DNA of 30,291 nt from Prorocentrum cordatum. Taxonomy: Eukaryota > Sar > Dinophyceae > Prorocentrales > Prorocentraceae. Made by a program: the position numbers and the translations under genes. The stretch covers positions 22,501 through 52,791 of the forward strand of contig CAUYUJ010006570.1 in assembly GCA_963575745.1 (NCBI GenBank), written 5' to 3'. The notes under the pieces are model-generated. The model did no database searches, was not told the origin of the DNA, and saw only the letters and a list, made by a program, of their open reading frames with translations. Positions 10,331 through 20,777 of this stretch are shown here, piece by piece; within the stretch, counting starts at the first letter, position 1; every line of letters begins with the position of its first letter.

Positions 10331-11466
10331 AGGGCGACGTAACTTCGCCAGAACGAACCAACCCCTACCTTAAGAGCTTGAGCGACATGGCGAACCCCCC
10401 TCGCGCTCGTGGCGTCTGCCCACCTTCCCCCCCCCCCTCTGAGCCCTTCTGGCCGCCGCTCGGTGCGCTCGCGCGCGCGACCGCGCGCCAGCCAATGCTG
10501 GCGCTACCGATGCCGCCCATTCAACTGCCGCCGCCAAATGCTCGGGCATCAAGTGTGAGCGACGGCGTGCGCGCGTGGCGGTAGCGGCCATGCGCGCGCG
10601 TTGCCAGGTCGTCGGGCGTCATGAATGCGCGAGCGCGGTTGGGGCCTTGCGCGCGCATGCGCGCGCGCGCGCGAACGGTTTGGCCGCAACGGTCGCGGAG
10701 AATGGCGCTGGGGGGATGAGGCATGCATGCGTGCGCGCTGGAGGAAAGTAAAGGCGGTGAGTGAGGGCCAATGCGTGCACGTGCGCGGGTGGTGCGCGGC
10801 GAAGCGGCGATGGATGCGCGCTTGTGCGCGTGAATGTGTGTGTGGTGGTTGTCGCGTGTGTTCAGTTGTGGGTGGGTGAAATGGGTGGCGTGCGCGGCGT
10901 GCGCGTGCGTGCGCGTGCGCGTGCGTGCGCGCGTGGGGAGGGGGAAGGGGCGGTGAATGGAGAGGAGGGGGTGGGAAGGAAGGAGGTGGGGGCTTGCGTG
11001 CGTGCAGTGGCGTGTGTGCGTGTGTGGTGCAATGTGCGCATGTGCACGTGTGCGTGTATGTTTGTGCAGTTGTGCGTCCGTGCGGATGTTTGCGCGCGTG
11101 GTACGCATGTCTGCGCGTTTGAGCGCGCTTGCGCGTTCGCACGTGCGCGCCAGCGCGCGGCGGCGCGGGTGCGCTGGCGGGCGGGAGATGGCGTTTGCGA
11201 AAGTGTCGGAGGTGGCGATGGCGCGTTGTGGAAGCGGGTTGGTTGGGGGCGAGATGAAGGTGGCACGTGCGCATGTGTTTTTTTCGTGCGTGCGCGCGCG
11301 CGGCGGCGTTGACAGCGATGGTGCGCGCGTGCGCGAGCGCGCGCGTGCGCGCGGCGCGTGCGCGCTTGCGTGGCGGAGGGGAATGGGGGGGGGGGGGGGG
11401 GGGGGTGGCGGAGGGGGGGGGGGGGGTCAGGTGCGCGGCGAAGGTGCAGAGGGCGACGTTCAGGGT

Positions 11467-11497
<31 letters not shown>

Positions 11498-12440
11498 GAT
11501 GGACGGGGCTTCTTTGGCGCGGCCGAGCGCGCGCGCGCTGGACAAGGTGAAACGAAGCGGCATGACTTGCGATGGAGCGCAGCTCCCAAAGTGGGTAGAC
11601 ACGTAGCGGTTTCGGTTGTTCTGAGATGGGCGCGCGTGCTGATGCAGGGGGAAGGCGCGGGCGCGCGCGCGCGAGCGAGCGCGCGAGCGAACGTGCGAGC
11701 GTGCGAGGGCCGCGTGGGTGGTTGCATAGGTGGTGGTGGCGGAGCGTGGATGGTGGGGCGATGGCGCGGTGGAGGTGAATCGTTTCTTCAAGATACAGAG
11801 CCAGGCTGGTTTGGTGCTGAGTGGTGGTGGTGGTTGTGGCGGCGGGGCGGGGTTGCGTCGGGCGAGAGGGGAAGGCGCGCTGCGCGCGGAGCCGCTGCGG
11901 TTGCTGGGCAGGTCGCGGCATGTCGGCGCGCCATCGCGCACGCCACGTTGCTTGATCGTCGGGCATGGCGGCGCGCGCCACCCTGGCTCTGGTAAGTGCG
12001 AGCTTCGCAGTCGTTGTGTCAGGCGGCTGGTGCGCCTTTGGTGATGATGGCTGCGTTGGGTTGGGTTGAGTAGGGAGTTGTTGGTGGCGGCGTTGGTGCT
12101 GGCTGGCGTGTTGTATTCTTGTGGGCGCGCGTAGAAATAGTGGTGGTTGTCTGGCGTGAGATTGAGGGTCGGCTGTTGTGTTCGCGGCGGGCGAGGTGCA
12201 TGGGCGGGTGGCGCAAGCGGCGTGGCGCTGCGCGGTGCAATGGTAGTGGTCGTGCACACATGGGTGGGATGAGAGCGCGCACGCGCGTGCGCGCGGTGCA
12301 GGGTTGCGCCAGGTGCCAGGTTGCGCGTGGTTGGCGGGGCGCCACGGGGAGGGCGGGATGGGTTGGGCTGGTTGGCGGGGAGAGCGGCTGTGATTGGTTG
12401 GAATTGGGGTGTGGGCGGTAGGCAGCTTGGGTGATTCGTG
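10331..12440. repeat. GC/GT-alternating low-complexity region
   Basis: CGCG, GTGC and TGCG alternations are dense at about 10640-10680, 10890-10935, 11285-11370 and 11655-11705. A G-run occupies about 11385-11430 and (GA)n about 11475-11500. Alternating purine-pyrimidine tracts of this kind can adopt Z-DNA. Long open frames on the other strand are composed of Ala, Arg, His, Pro and Thr runs and are not accepted as genes. Confidence 0.7.
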
Positions 12441-13716
12441 CACCCTAGAAGGGGTGGCGTGCTTCGTGGTCGCGTGTTGTTGGTGGCGGTATGAGGCAAT
12501 GCGTCTGTCTGGCCGTGCGAATGTTATGTGTGCGTTGCTGTGTAATGTGAGTACATGATCTGTCTAGCTTTCGTAGTGCAAGGCGTTGCGTGATACACCT
12601 GTGTAGTGTGACTGCGGTCCGCTGCTTTTGTGTGCGACGCATGATGCATGCTGGTGGATTGCGTTGTAGGGTCATGTAAGGTGTTGGTTCTTTCTTGTGT
12701 GTGTGTGTTGTGGTGTTCGTGCGCGGTGTGCAATGATGGTGCGACGTGTTTATTCGTGCGCGGACTGGTTTTATATCGTGAAATTCATATAGGATCAACT
12801 AGTCGGGATGTTGGTTTACTGAATCGGCGGTACACACATGAATGGCATGTTAGCGCGCCTATTACATTGAGATCGCGCCGTTGTGTTGCACAAAAATACG
12901 TAATATTGGTGAACGCCGCGCGCGGTGCGCGAGTGCCGTGCGGCGTGCTAATCGTGTCCGTGGGGTTGCGCGTTGGCGTGATGTAGTTTGTGTTGTTATG
13001 TGTGTATTTGTTTGTGATGTGTGGCATGTGCCGTGTGTCGCGCGTGGGCGCGACGTGTGGTGTGAAGTGTGCGCGGTGTGTGATGCGTGGTGCGCGTGTG
13101 CAGTGTATGGTGGTGGTGTGTTGGTGCGGGTGTGGTGTGTAAATGGCTTGATAATAGTGCATTGTGTGTTGCGTGTGTTGTTTGGTGTGTGGTGTGATGT
13201 ATGTGCCCAGACAAGTGCGATACCCTTTGGGCGTTGTTTGAGGGGTTGTGAGATTAAATATACGTTTGGGCGTTGTTCGCGCACATTTGGTTTAAAGCTC
13301 TTGGTTTTGGTGTTCCCTGACTCTCTCTCTCTTTCTCTCTGTCTCTGTCTCCCTGCCTTGGACACTATTTCATGAAAACATTTGGGCCATCTTGGGCTAA
13401 GCTCGGATCGTCGCGGAAGCATCTTTAGCCCTCTTGGCGCCTGTTTGGCCAGTGGGCGGCGGCATCGCGGCGTGTTCTTTCGGGTCGTGTTGAAACCTAG
13501 TTCGGTTGCATCCTGAGCCGTCTTGCAGTGCCTCTATGCTCATGCCAATGCTATGCTATGCCATGTTCCCCAGAGGAGCCCAGAAGCTGCTGCATATCTG
13601 GCGGTGTCGGATCGCAGATCGAAGTATATGTTGTTTTCTATTTCCGAAAGTCCAGCTCAGCCAGCGGCGCTGGAGCCAGCCCGTACTTGCAAGGGCGCAA
13701 GGGGCTGCGAGGGCTG
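12441..13716. other. GT-rich intergenic region, no supported gene
   Basis: TG-rich sequence continues to about 13200, then composition becomes balanced. A (CT)n tract lies at about 13319-13350. Around 13205-13290 a GTTTGGGCGTTGTT-type motif recurs twice. Nothing coding could be supported on either strand. Confidence 0.5.
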
Positions 13717-14170
13717 CGAGGTCTTCCTCCTCCTCCTCCTCCTCCTCCTGCTCCTCATCCTCCTCCTCATCCTGCACCTCCTTCTCCTCCTCCTCCCCTC
13801 CTCCTCCTCCTCATGCTCATCCTTCTCTTCTCTTCCTCCTCCTCCTCCTTCTTCTCATCCTCTTCCTCCTCCTCCTCCCCTGATCCTTCTCCTTCGTCTT
13901 TTGCTCATCCTTCCTCCTCTTCACTCCCCACCCCCTCCAGAAACAGAGACGCCGTGCCTTCAGCTGATGCTAGCTGTGGCCCTTGTTTGACAAGGTTCGG
14001 TGCAAACCCGCCCGCCTCCAACTAGGTTTCTCCTCCTCCCCACCTCCGTCGTCGTCTCCTTTTTGTACCGGTGTCTCCTCCTGCTCGTCGCCCCCTTCTC
14101 CTCCTCCACCTCCTCCTCCTCCACCTCCTCCTCCTCCTCCTCCTCCTCCTCCTCCTCCTCCTCCCCCCAC
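13717..14170. repeat. TCC arrays downstream of gene B
   Basis: Pyrimidine arrays of (TCC)n occupy about 13720-13960 and 14095-14165, separated by about 130 nt of mixed sequence. They lie directly 3' of gene B's stop codon, so the minus-strand transcript would carry GGA repeats in its 3' UTR if it extends that far. Confidence 0.8.
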
Positions 14171-14224
14171 CCTCTTCCTGGCGAGTCGGCGGGGTTCGCA
14201 ACTAACCTTGGCCATCTGCTTAGT

Positions 14225-17200
14225 TCAAGCTGGCTCCTTAGCCGAGGCCTTTGCCTTGGCTTTGGCCTTATGCGCTTTCGCGCTCCATTTGTCTCGTGCC
14301 GACTGGACGTGGCGGGCAGCCAGCGGCTTATTGATTGCAGCTGCTGCGCCTGGAGGCGTTTCCTCAACCTCGAACGCCCAAGCGCAGATCTCGGCGTTGG
14401 AGCCGCACAAATGTTCAGGCACACAAATCGCGCACGAACGGTGTCGGTAACATGTTATTGTTACCGACCCCTTGGGGCGCCCACGCTGAATACGGAGGGT
14501 TTGCCTGCCCCCCAGATAAAAATAATCTTGTGGGCTCGGCCCCTCAAGATAATTCCAGGGGTCCAGGACAGGAAACGGAGCAGGACCAGGCACCTCACAC
14601 GGCTCAGGAGGAGGAGGAGGTCGCGACGGGTCTCCTGAGGACCCTGCTGACCCTGAGGACCCTGAGGACCCTTCACCTTCTGGTTGATCTAAAACACTGT
14701 CTACAAAACCGAATGCAGCCTCAGCCATTTCGGGTGACAGCTCGACGTCTGGGTCGTAACTAGGTTCAAAACAGGGCTCCTCCACTGCGTGTGGAACTGG
14801 ATCAGGAACCTGAAGCGCAGCGAGGCCTGCTGGCAAGTCCGTCTCCAAGTGGTCGGCCTCGAGCTCTGCCACCTCGGTGATCTCCGACTGGCAGTCCGAG
14901 TCTGCGAGGTCGAAGCCACGTTCAACCACATCCTCATCATCTGAGGCATCTGCGATGGGCAAGGGCTCCTCGGAAACCTCTGGCTCGATGATCTCGATGT
15001 CCTTGTCCAGCGCTGCGTGGGCGCGACCTCGCCCTCGCCCTCGCCCAGGTCCTCGTCCTCGCCCTCTGCCGCCTCGCCCTGGGCCAGCTCTCGGAGGCTT
15101 CGGCTTCGACAAAGCTCGGTCTGCTTTGTCCTGAGCTGCTTCGCCGAAGGGGTCGTCCTCCGCAAGCTTCGGCTCGGCCTTACTCTTAAAGACCAACGGC
15201 GTCCGCTGGTTCGGCTGCCAGAGGCGCCCGATGAACTTCAGCCCAGAAATCTTCGATCTCCTCAGCGTCCCAGTATTGTGGCAGATGTCGTACTCCGCGG
15301 AATACAAATCCATGTGCTGCAAATGTTCGATCAACGTCGTGATCCATTCATCTGAGGTGTTCGTATCGATGGCACCGTACCTGTTGCTGACTCTGTTCTG
15401 ACGAGTAGCGATGTTCACGTAGGAGGGTAGCGCCAACTCCTGGTGCCAGGAACGATCCCCGTCCTTAAAAAAAACCCCATGAGAACGGGACCCATCATCC
15501 AGAAGAAGCAGTCCCTGGAAGGCTAAACCTCACAGCGCGAACACCCCAGCGCCAACGACATCGAAACCGAAACTGAACTATCCTGGCATCCTGGCTCCCT
15601 CTTTCCCCTGGAAAAAAAAACAGCTGGGAACCCTAAAACCTAAAATGAAACCAGTTTGAGCTCCCAAATGGTTTCGAGTTGGGCAGTGATCGTTCCTAGC
15701 TAAACGGCCTTCCTGAGACACAATGTCCTCAGGCTTCTCGAACTCGTTCTTCGTAATGTCGAAAACGCGTGGGTTGAACGTGATGTCCGACACGAGGCTC
15801 GCAAACCTCATGTACCCCTCACCGTGAACGGCTCGCCCAGATATGATCAACATCACGTCCCATGCATCGTCCTCGTCCTTGCCAGCGCCAATGGAGAGAA
15901 GGAAGTTGTAGATCCCCTTCTCCACAATCTCATAAGCACCTGGGGCTCGAGAGTTCCGCCTGTCGGCGTTCCTCGCTGAACGCGCCGCCCCCCATGGATC
16001 CAACGTGTCGGAGTCCTTGAAGTCGGTCTGGAAGTCAGCGGATGTCCTCCTCTGCGTCCCGTCCGTGTCGTATACTATAGCATCGCTCGGCCATCCGTGC
16101 TGCAAGACGTAGTTGCAGAGCTCATCTGGCGTGAAGGGGCTCGCGCGGCTACCACCGCCCCACCACAGCTGATATGGTTGGAGTTGTTGTCGTTGTTGCT
16201 GAGCTGGTCGTTCACTGTGCTGCCAGTTGACGTACGCCTCCTGGTAGATATCCTGGTCGGCCTCTGCAAACAACTCCGCGAACCTGGCCCTGTGCTGGTC
16301 GACCTCGTCCTGCGTCATCCCTGCGCCCTTCGCTGCCTTGGCATCTGCGAGGAACTTGTTTTGTCCAAGCATGAATGCGCTAAGGCCACGTCTGTTGCCT
16401 TCGCTCTTCTTAGCTTTCTCCGCGGCGCCCTGCAGCTGGTTCGGGTTCGGGATCCGAGCGACGATGGCCTCCTCGAAGTGCCTGCCCTCTGCCGCAGGTG
16501 CCGCTGCTGGCATCGCACCTTCGATCGGCAACAGTGCTGGCGCATCTTCGAGCGGCAAGAGTGCGGGCGCATCTTCGATCGCATGAAGCCCAGGCGCCAT
16601 GGGAGCATCTTCGACAGCTGCAAGAAGTGGCATAGATCCGAGAGGGGCGCCACCCAGAAGAGGCATGCACGAAATAACTTCTTCCGACGCCGAATCTTTC
16701 AAGCTGACGATTGCAGTCGGCTTGTCGCCGCCGTTCGACTTGTGAATGTTGCTGACCTGGTCGAGGAAATGCTCGCGCTCAGCGTTGATGGAGTTTCGGC
16801 CTGGCGCTCGAATAGGATGATTGGCGGTATACTGCGAGTTCAGCCTCTCGATCATGTCCGTCCCATAGCAGTGCGCCCGAAAGTCAGAAGCCAACACATA
16901 TTGGCACGGCAATGATTGCAAAGCGTCCTCAGTGGCGAACAGATTGCGAATACCTCTCGTATAGCAGTCGATCATGTAGTCAGGTGCCTGAAGTGTTTCG
17001 TGAGCAATCCTCTGTCTGTCAGCATCTGAAGCGCGGCCATGCGATAAGGGGTAGAGCTTGTACGGCCAAGTGCTGAAGCGTGTCTCGTACCTGCGGGCCA
17101 TCACCGAATTGGTCTTGAGAATCTGCCCCCTCGCCCATCTCGAAAACTTCTGGTCCTCCAATGGTGCATTCAAGATATCCAACAACATCCAAGGCCGCCT

Positions 17201-20071
17201 CGATGGGTCCCCAGTGTTCCACCTGTCTATGAGATCTAGCATGTCTTCGCCAAACTTGCCAATCACGGAGTCCTCGTCGAGAAGCTTGTCTAACTTGCTC
17301 TTATCCTCAGGCTTCGCCTCGATCGCATCCCCGAGAAGAGGGTAAAGCAAATTGCCGTCTGCGATGTCGAGGATGGCGACGTACACGACGAGCTGGTGCA
17401 TGTTGCGGTCGTCGGCGTAGTAGTCCCTGACCTTCCTAGCCCGAACGCGGATGACGTGCTTGAAGTAGTCGTCGGAGCCCTCCTGCTCTACACCAAGCCC
17501 CTGGACGTCCTCGAGATCCTTCTCTGGAATTGTATCAACGAAGCAGTCGAGGCCAACTCTGTGAAGAAGTCTGCGTACCAAAGTCCGCTTGAAGCCAGGC
17601 ACAGTATGAGTCCATCGAGACTCCGCAGGGCGAGGGTCGGAGCTCCCGTACATGGCGTGCACGGTGGCAATGGTCATCTTCTCCACCGCCTCAGCTCGAT
17701 TCTTGCAGCACGGTCGGTCGCGCGCGGCGTCCCAGCAGTGGTGGACCCAAGTGTCGGCGCTGAGGTTGCCGTTGGCCATGGCGACCAGTGCGTCCACGTC
17801 CTGGATGTACTGGGACTTGCCGTCGCCCTTGCCCGCTTTGCCTGGTCGTCTGTGATGTTCGGCCCTGAAGTCGTAGAACATGTCGGCAACCTGCTCCAGC
17901 GTGTGGGGCCACGGAGGGGCTGGGCCAACTTCTCGATGAAGTTTCTGCTGGACGATCTGCTCGATGCCATTGATGCAACGCGAGAGGTTGCCTTTGTACC
18001 TCGACATCGACGCAATCGAGTAGTGCCTCATGGTATGAGGCTTTAGCCCTTTGACCGCGAGCTTGCCTCTGTGGTGAGAGTGTATACCACATGTGTCAGG
18101 AAAAAAGAGTAGCCGCTTCCCGATGCAGTCTGAGCACTCCTGCTTGATAGCCATCTCGGTCCGCGCCCACTGTTTCAATATGGATACGTTGCTGCTGGCC
18201 TTGTCGCACATGGGCATGAACGTCAGGCTCGACACCTTGGAAAGCGTGTCCACGATCTGAGACGTGTCCTTGAAGTTAACCGATGGGGGCATGCTCCGCT
18301 CGATGCCTGGAAGTAGATCGTGCGCCTTTGATCCACTGACCTCTGAGGGCTGAGATAGCCAATACTGCTGGAACATCTTCTGGCGCTTCCGAGACAAGTC
18401 GGCGAGGGAGATGTTGATGGTTGAGCGTGCTATCAATGTTGGCATGCGGACGTTCTTCCTCATGATGCGATACTTCGGTGATGGGCGCCACGCCTGCTTC
18501 ACCTCCACCTCGTCCCACATGTGAGCTACCGACATGTTGACAACGTGGTTGGCGTTGCAACTCGCACCTGCAGCTTTCTGAAGGCAATGCTGTAGAGCTC
18601 TCTGCTGACGAAGCTTGATGACTGCGCAGCCCACCGTCTGCATGCGCTTCTGGTTAACGCCCATCTGCACCTTCGTCTTGCATTTAGCGAACACTGCCCT
18701 CGTTGCTAACTGAAAATCGCTCGCCTGCGGAGCTCAAACACCCCCGAGCTGCCGGCCTCAGGGACCCGTTGTTTTGAAATCTTGTTTGGTGTTGACACGT
18801 GTTTAGGGGAGTATGTACAGGGTGTTTGAGCATCCGTGAGTGGCCTGAAGCTTGCGCTTCCTGCCCAATGCAGCCGCTGGCGCCCCAGTGATCATTGCCG
18901 CGCCTGGACACATGACCGCCACGTTCCTGATGATGGACTGATGGCTGGACTTCTCATCCTTCACTGGGCGGGAAGCCTCGCGCTGGGCTGCCACTATTCA
19001 CCCTCCAGCCTCGCCAACCTAACGCTTGGGTCGGCGAGGCTGGAGAAGTGAGAGAACAGTGGCAGACCCTTGCACGAATCACCCCGCCCTGACCTTCAAC
19101 TGCCGCCGCAACTCCTCCTTGATCTTCTTGTCCTTGCCCGCCCTGGCCTGCGCAGCGTGGCCAGCTGAACGACGAGCATGTCGTGGCCTCTGGTCCTCCT
19201 CTGCTGGCACTGCTGCTGCTGCTGGCGCTGCAACATCCTCCAACTCCAACTCCTCCCAGTGATCTAAATCCGAGATCTGCACCTGCCCGCCCTCGTGCTG
19301 CTGGTCGCCGATGCCGACGCCCTCGTCGCACTGGAGGGGCTCGAAATCTACCAGGACGTCCTCCAAAGCCATGCCGTTGATGTCGACGTTGCCGACGTCG
19401 CGCTCGTAGTAGTCCGAGTTGTCGCTGCCGAAATTGATGTAGTCTGAGCTGTCGCTGCCGAAGTTGATGTAGTCTGAGGTGTCGCTGCCGAACGTGTATG
19501 TGGAGTTTGAGCTGGCGCTGGCGAAGGTGAAGTCTGAGTTGTTGTCGTTGCCGATGTTGGTGGTGTAGTCTGCGTAGTCGTCGCTGCCGAAGGTGGTGTA
19601 GTCTGAGCTCGCACTGCCGAAGTTGAATGTGTCCGTGCGCTTGCTGCCGAAATCGATGAAGTCTGAGCTCGCGCTGCCGAGGTTGAATGTGTCCGTGCGC
19701 TTGCTGCCGAAATCGCCTCCGAAGATGGTGTAGTCGGCGCTGGCACTGCCGTTGAACTCGAAGTCGGAGCTGGCGCTGGCGACGGTGAGGTCGGAGCTGG
19801 CGCTGCCCACGTTGAATATGGAGAGGTCGGCGCTGGCGCTGACGAACGCGAAGTCGGAGCTGGCGCTGCCGACGTTGAATATGGAAAGGTCGGCGATGGC
19901 GCGGCCGACGCTGAATATGGAGAGGTCGGCGCTGGCGCCGACGAGCGTGAAGATGTCGGAGCTGGCGCTGCCGACGTTGAATATGGAATCGGCGCTGGCG
20001 CAGCCGATGGAGTCGCAGCTGTTCGCGCTGGCGACGGTGATATGGAAGAGCACAGCTATCAGCGAGATCAT
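14225..20071 (-). CDS. Gene B: large multidomain protein of unknown function, four exons
   Basis: I do not recognise the family. Exons on the minus strand are 20071-19094, 18958-18845, 18724-15713 and 15439-14225, about 1,772 aa, all introns phase 0. Residues about 20-225 are some 14 degenerate 11-12-residue units with SASSD, DYINFGS and FGSKRTDTF patterns. An acidic, Ala-rich linker ends in a basic helix (KDKKIKEELRRQLK). The exon 3 core has a possible zinc site CSDC plus CGIH near residues 561-579 and a short EDAPALLP repeat near 1,060-1,100. Exon 4 has an RG tract, an acidic stretch, an AT-hook-like RGRPKGS, a Cys-rich CYRHRSCAICVPEHLC segment and a Lys/Ala tail. The first 18 residues resemble a signal peptide, but the nucleic-acid-binding features point to the nucleus. 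A start further upstream is possible. Joining at the introns gives an unbroken frame, which supports one gene rather than four. Confidence 0.68.
15440..15712 (-). other. Intron B3 of gene B (GA-AG, introner-like, 273 nt)
   Basis: The donor is TCTCAG|GAAGG and the acceptor CACCAG|GAGTT, phase 0. CAGGA is duplicated in the same frame. Inverted repeats GCCAGGAACGATC (15445-15457) and GATCGTTCCTAGC (15688-15700) pair at 12 of 13. The product reads ...EDIVSQ then ELALPSYVN. GA donors are non-canonical but are reported in dinoflagellates. A stop after ...GARMPG prevents read-through. Confidence 0.7.
18725..18844 (-). other. Intron B2 of gene B (GC-AG, introner-like, 120 nt)
   Basis: The donor is CTTCAG|GCCAC and the acceptor CCGCAG|GCGAG, phase 0. 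CAGGC is duplicated in frame. Perfect 12-nt inverted repeats GCTCAAACACCC (18732-18743) and GGGTGTTTGAGC (18820-18831) extend with one gap towards both ends. The product reads ...RKRKLQ then ASDFQLATRAVF. Confidence 0.74.
18959..19093 (-). other. Intron B1 of gene B (GT-AG, almost entirely a hairpin, 135 nt)
   Basis: The donor is TTGAAG|GTCAGG and the acceptor GTGAAG|GATGAG, phase 0. TGAAGG is duplicated in frame. The strong stem is 18988-19019 against 19029-19065 (CTGCCACT ends and a CTCCAGCCTCGCC core) with a 9-nt loop. Weaker pairing including GGGCGGG continues to the splice sites, so nearly the whole intron is one fold-back. If not removed, TGA follows within 12 nt. Confidence 0.7.
19390..20020. 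repeat. Coding minisatellite in gene B exon 1
   Basis: Degenerate tandem units of about 33-36 nt (recurring GAGCTGGCGCTGCCGACGTT and GTTGAATATGGA blocks on the plus strand) encode the SASSD/SIFNVG repeats. Units stay multiples of three, so the frame is kept through all copies, which favours real translation. Confidence 0.75.
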
Positions 20072-20777
20072 CAATGATCAGCGGTTGTAATTGAAAGGGC
20101 AAGCGAAACGCTGAGCAACACGGTTGCGGAGAACACACTCAGACCCACACTCACACGCACACACACACACACGGATTCTAGTAATGTGTTCCCGCCTGCA
20201 GCTTTGACCTCATCTGTGAGCTCGCTTAGAAATCCTCATCTGCCTCCTCTTCCTCTTTCCTCTACTACTATTCATTGTTCTTCCTGTCCGTCCTGCGTTT
20301 ATGTATCCACGGTTTCCCCCCGCCCCCTTGCTCGTAATCCCGTTTTCCCCCATGCCATGCAAGAATTGTTTTAGGTTGTTTACCTAAGGGGGGGAGGAAC
20401 GCGGAGTATATGAGGAGGTGAGAAAGATGAAGGAGAGAGTTGAGGAGGATTTGAGGCGAAAGCTGGAGTTGACGCGAAAATCGTCCGACCTTCGCACGAC
20501 GACACTTCGTACTATCGTCATCCCGTGGTCCGAAAACCGAAGTGAAAACCTGAGTGTCGTCACCTACTGTTCCGAAAACCCAAGTGCAAACCCAAGTGTC
20601 CTCACCCATTTGGGCCATCCTACAGTTCTCCTCGATCTCTGACCCTGGGGCACACCCAACGCTCGCGCGCTCGCTCGCGGCCTCGGTGCCGCGCAGGCGC
20701 GGCCACACTGTCCAGCTCCCCCTCGCCGCGGCTGGGCCTGGGGGAGGGGTTCATTCCCAGACCTCCTCGCGCTGTGA
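20072..20777. other. Upstream flank of gene B with microsatellite
   Basis: A perfect (AC)n tract lies at about 20154-20173, roughly 85-100 nt upstream of gene B's ATG. A 42-bp unit containing TCCGAAAAC is present twice from about 20529 to 20612. No promoter motif could be recognised and no gene is supported. Confidence 0.55.

Noticed and set aside
13386-13401. Relic of the dinoflagellate spliced leader (GCCATCTTGGGCTAAG)
   Set aside because: Only about 12 of 16 positions match the leader's 3' part as I recall it, on the strand opposite to the genes, with no gene following.
20018-20071. Signal peptide MISLIAVLFHITVASANS taken as proof of secretion
   Set aside because: The rest of the joined protein has nuclear-type motifs, and the true start could lie upstream. 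Kept only as an ambiguity.
18954-20138. Alternative 394-codon minus-strand frame over gene B exon 1
   Set aside because: It is a shadow of the repeat in another frame, with His/Arg/Gln runs. It lacks the phase-consistent join to exon 2.
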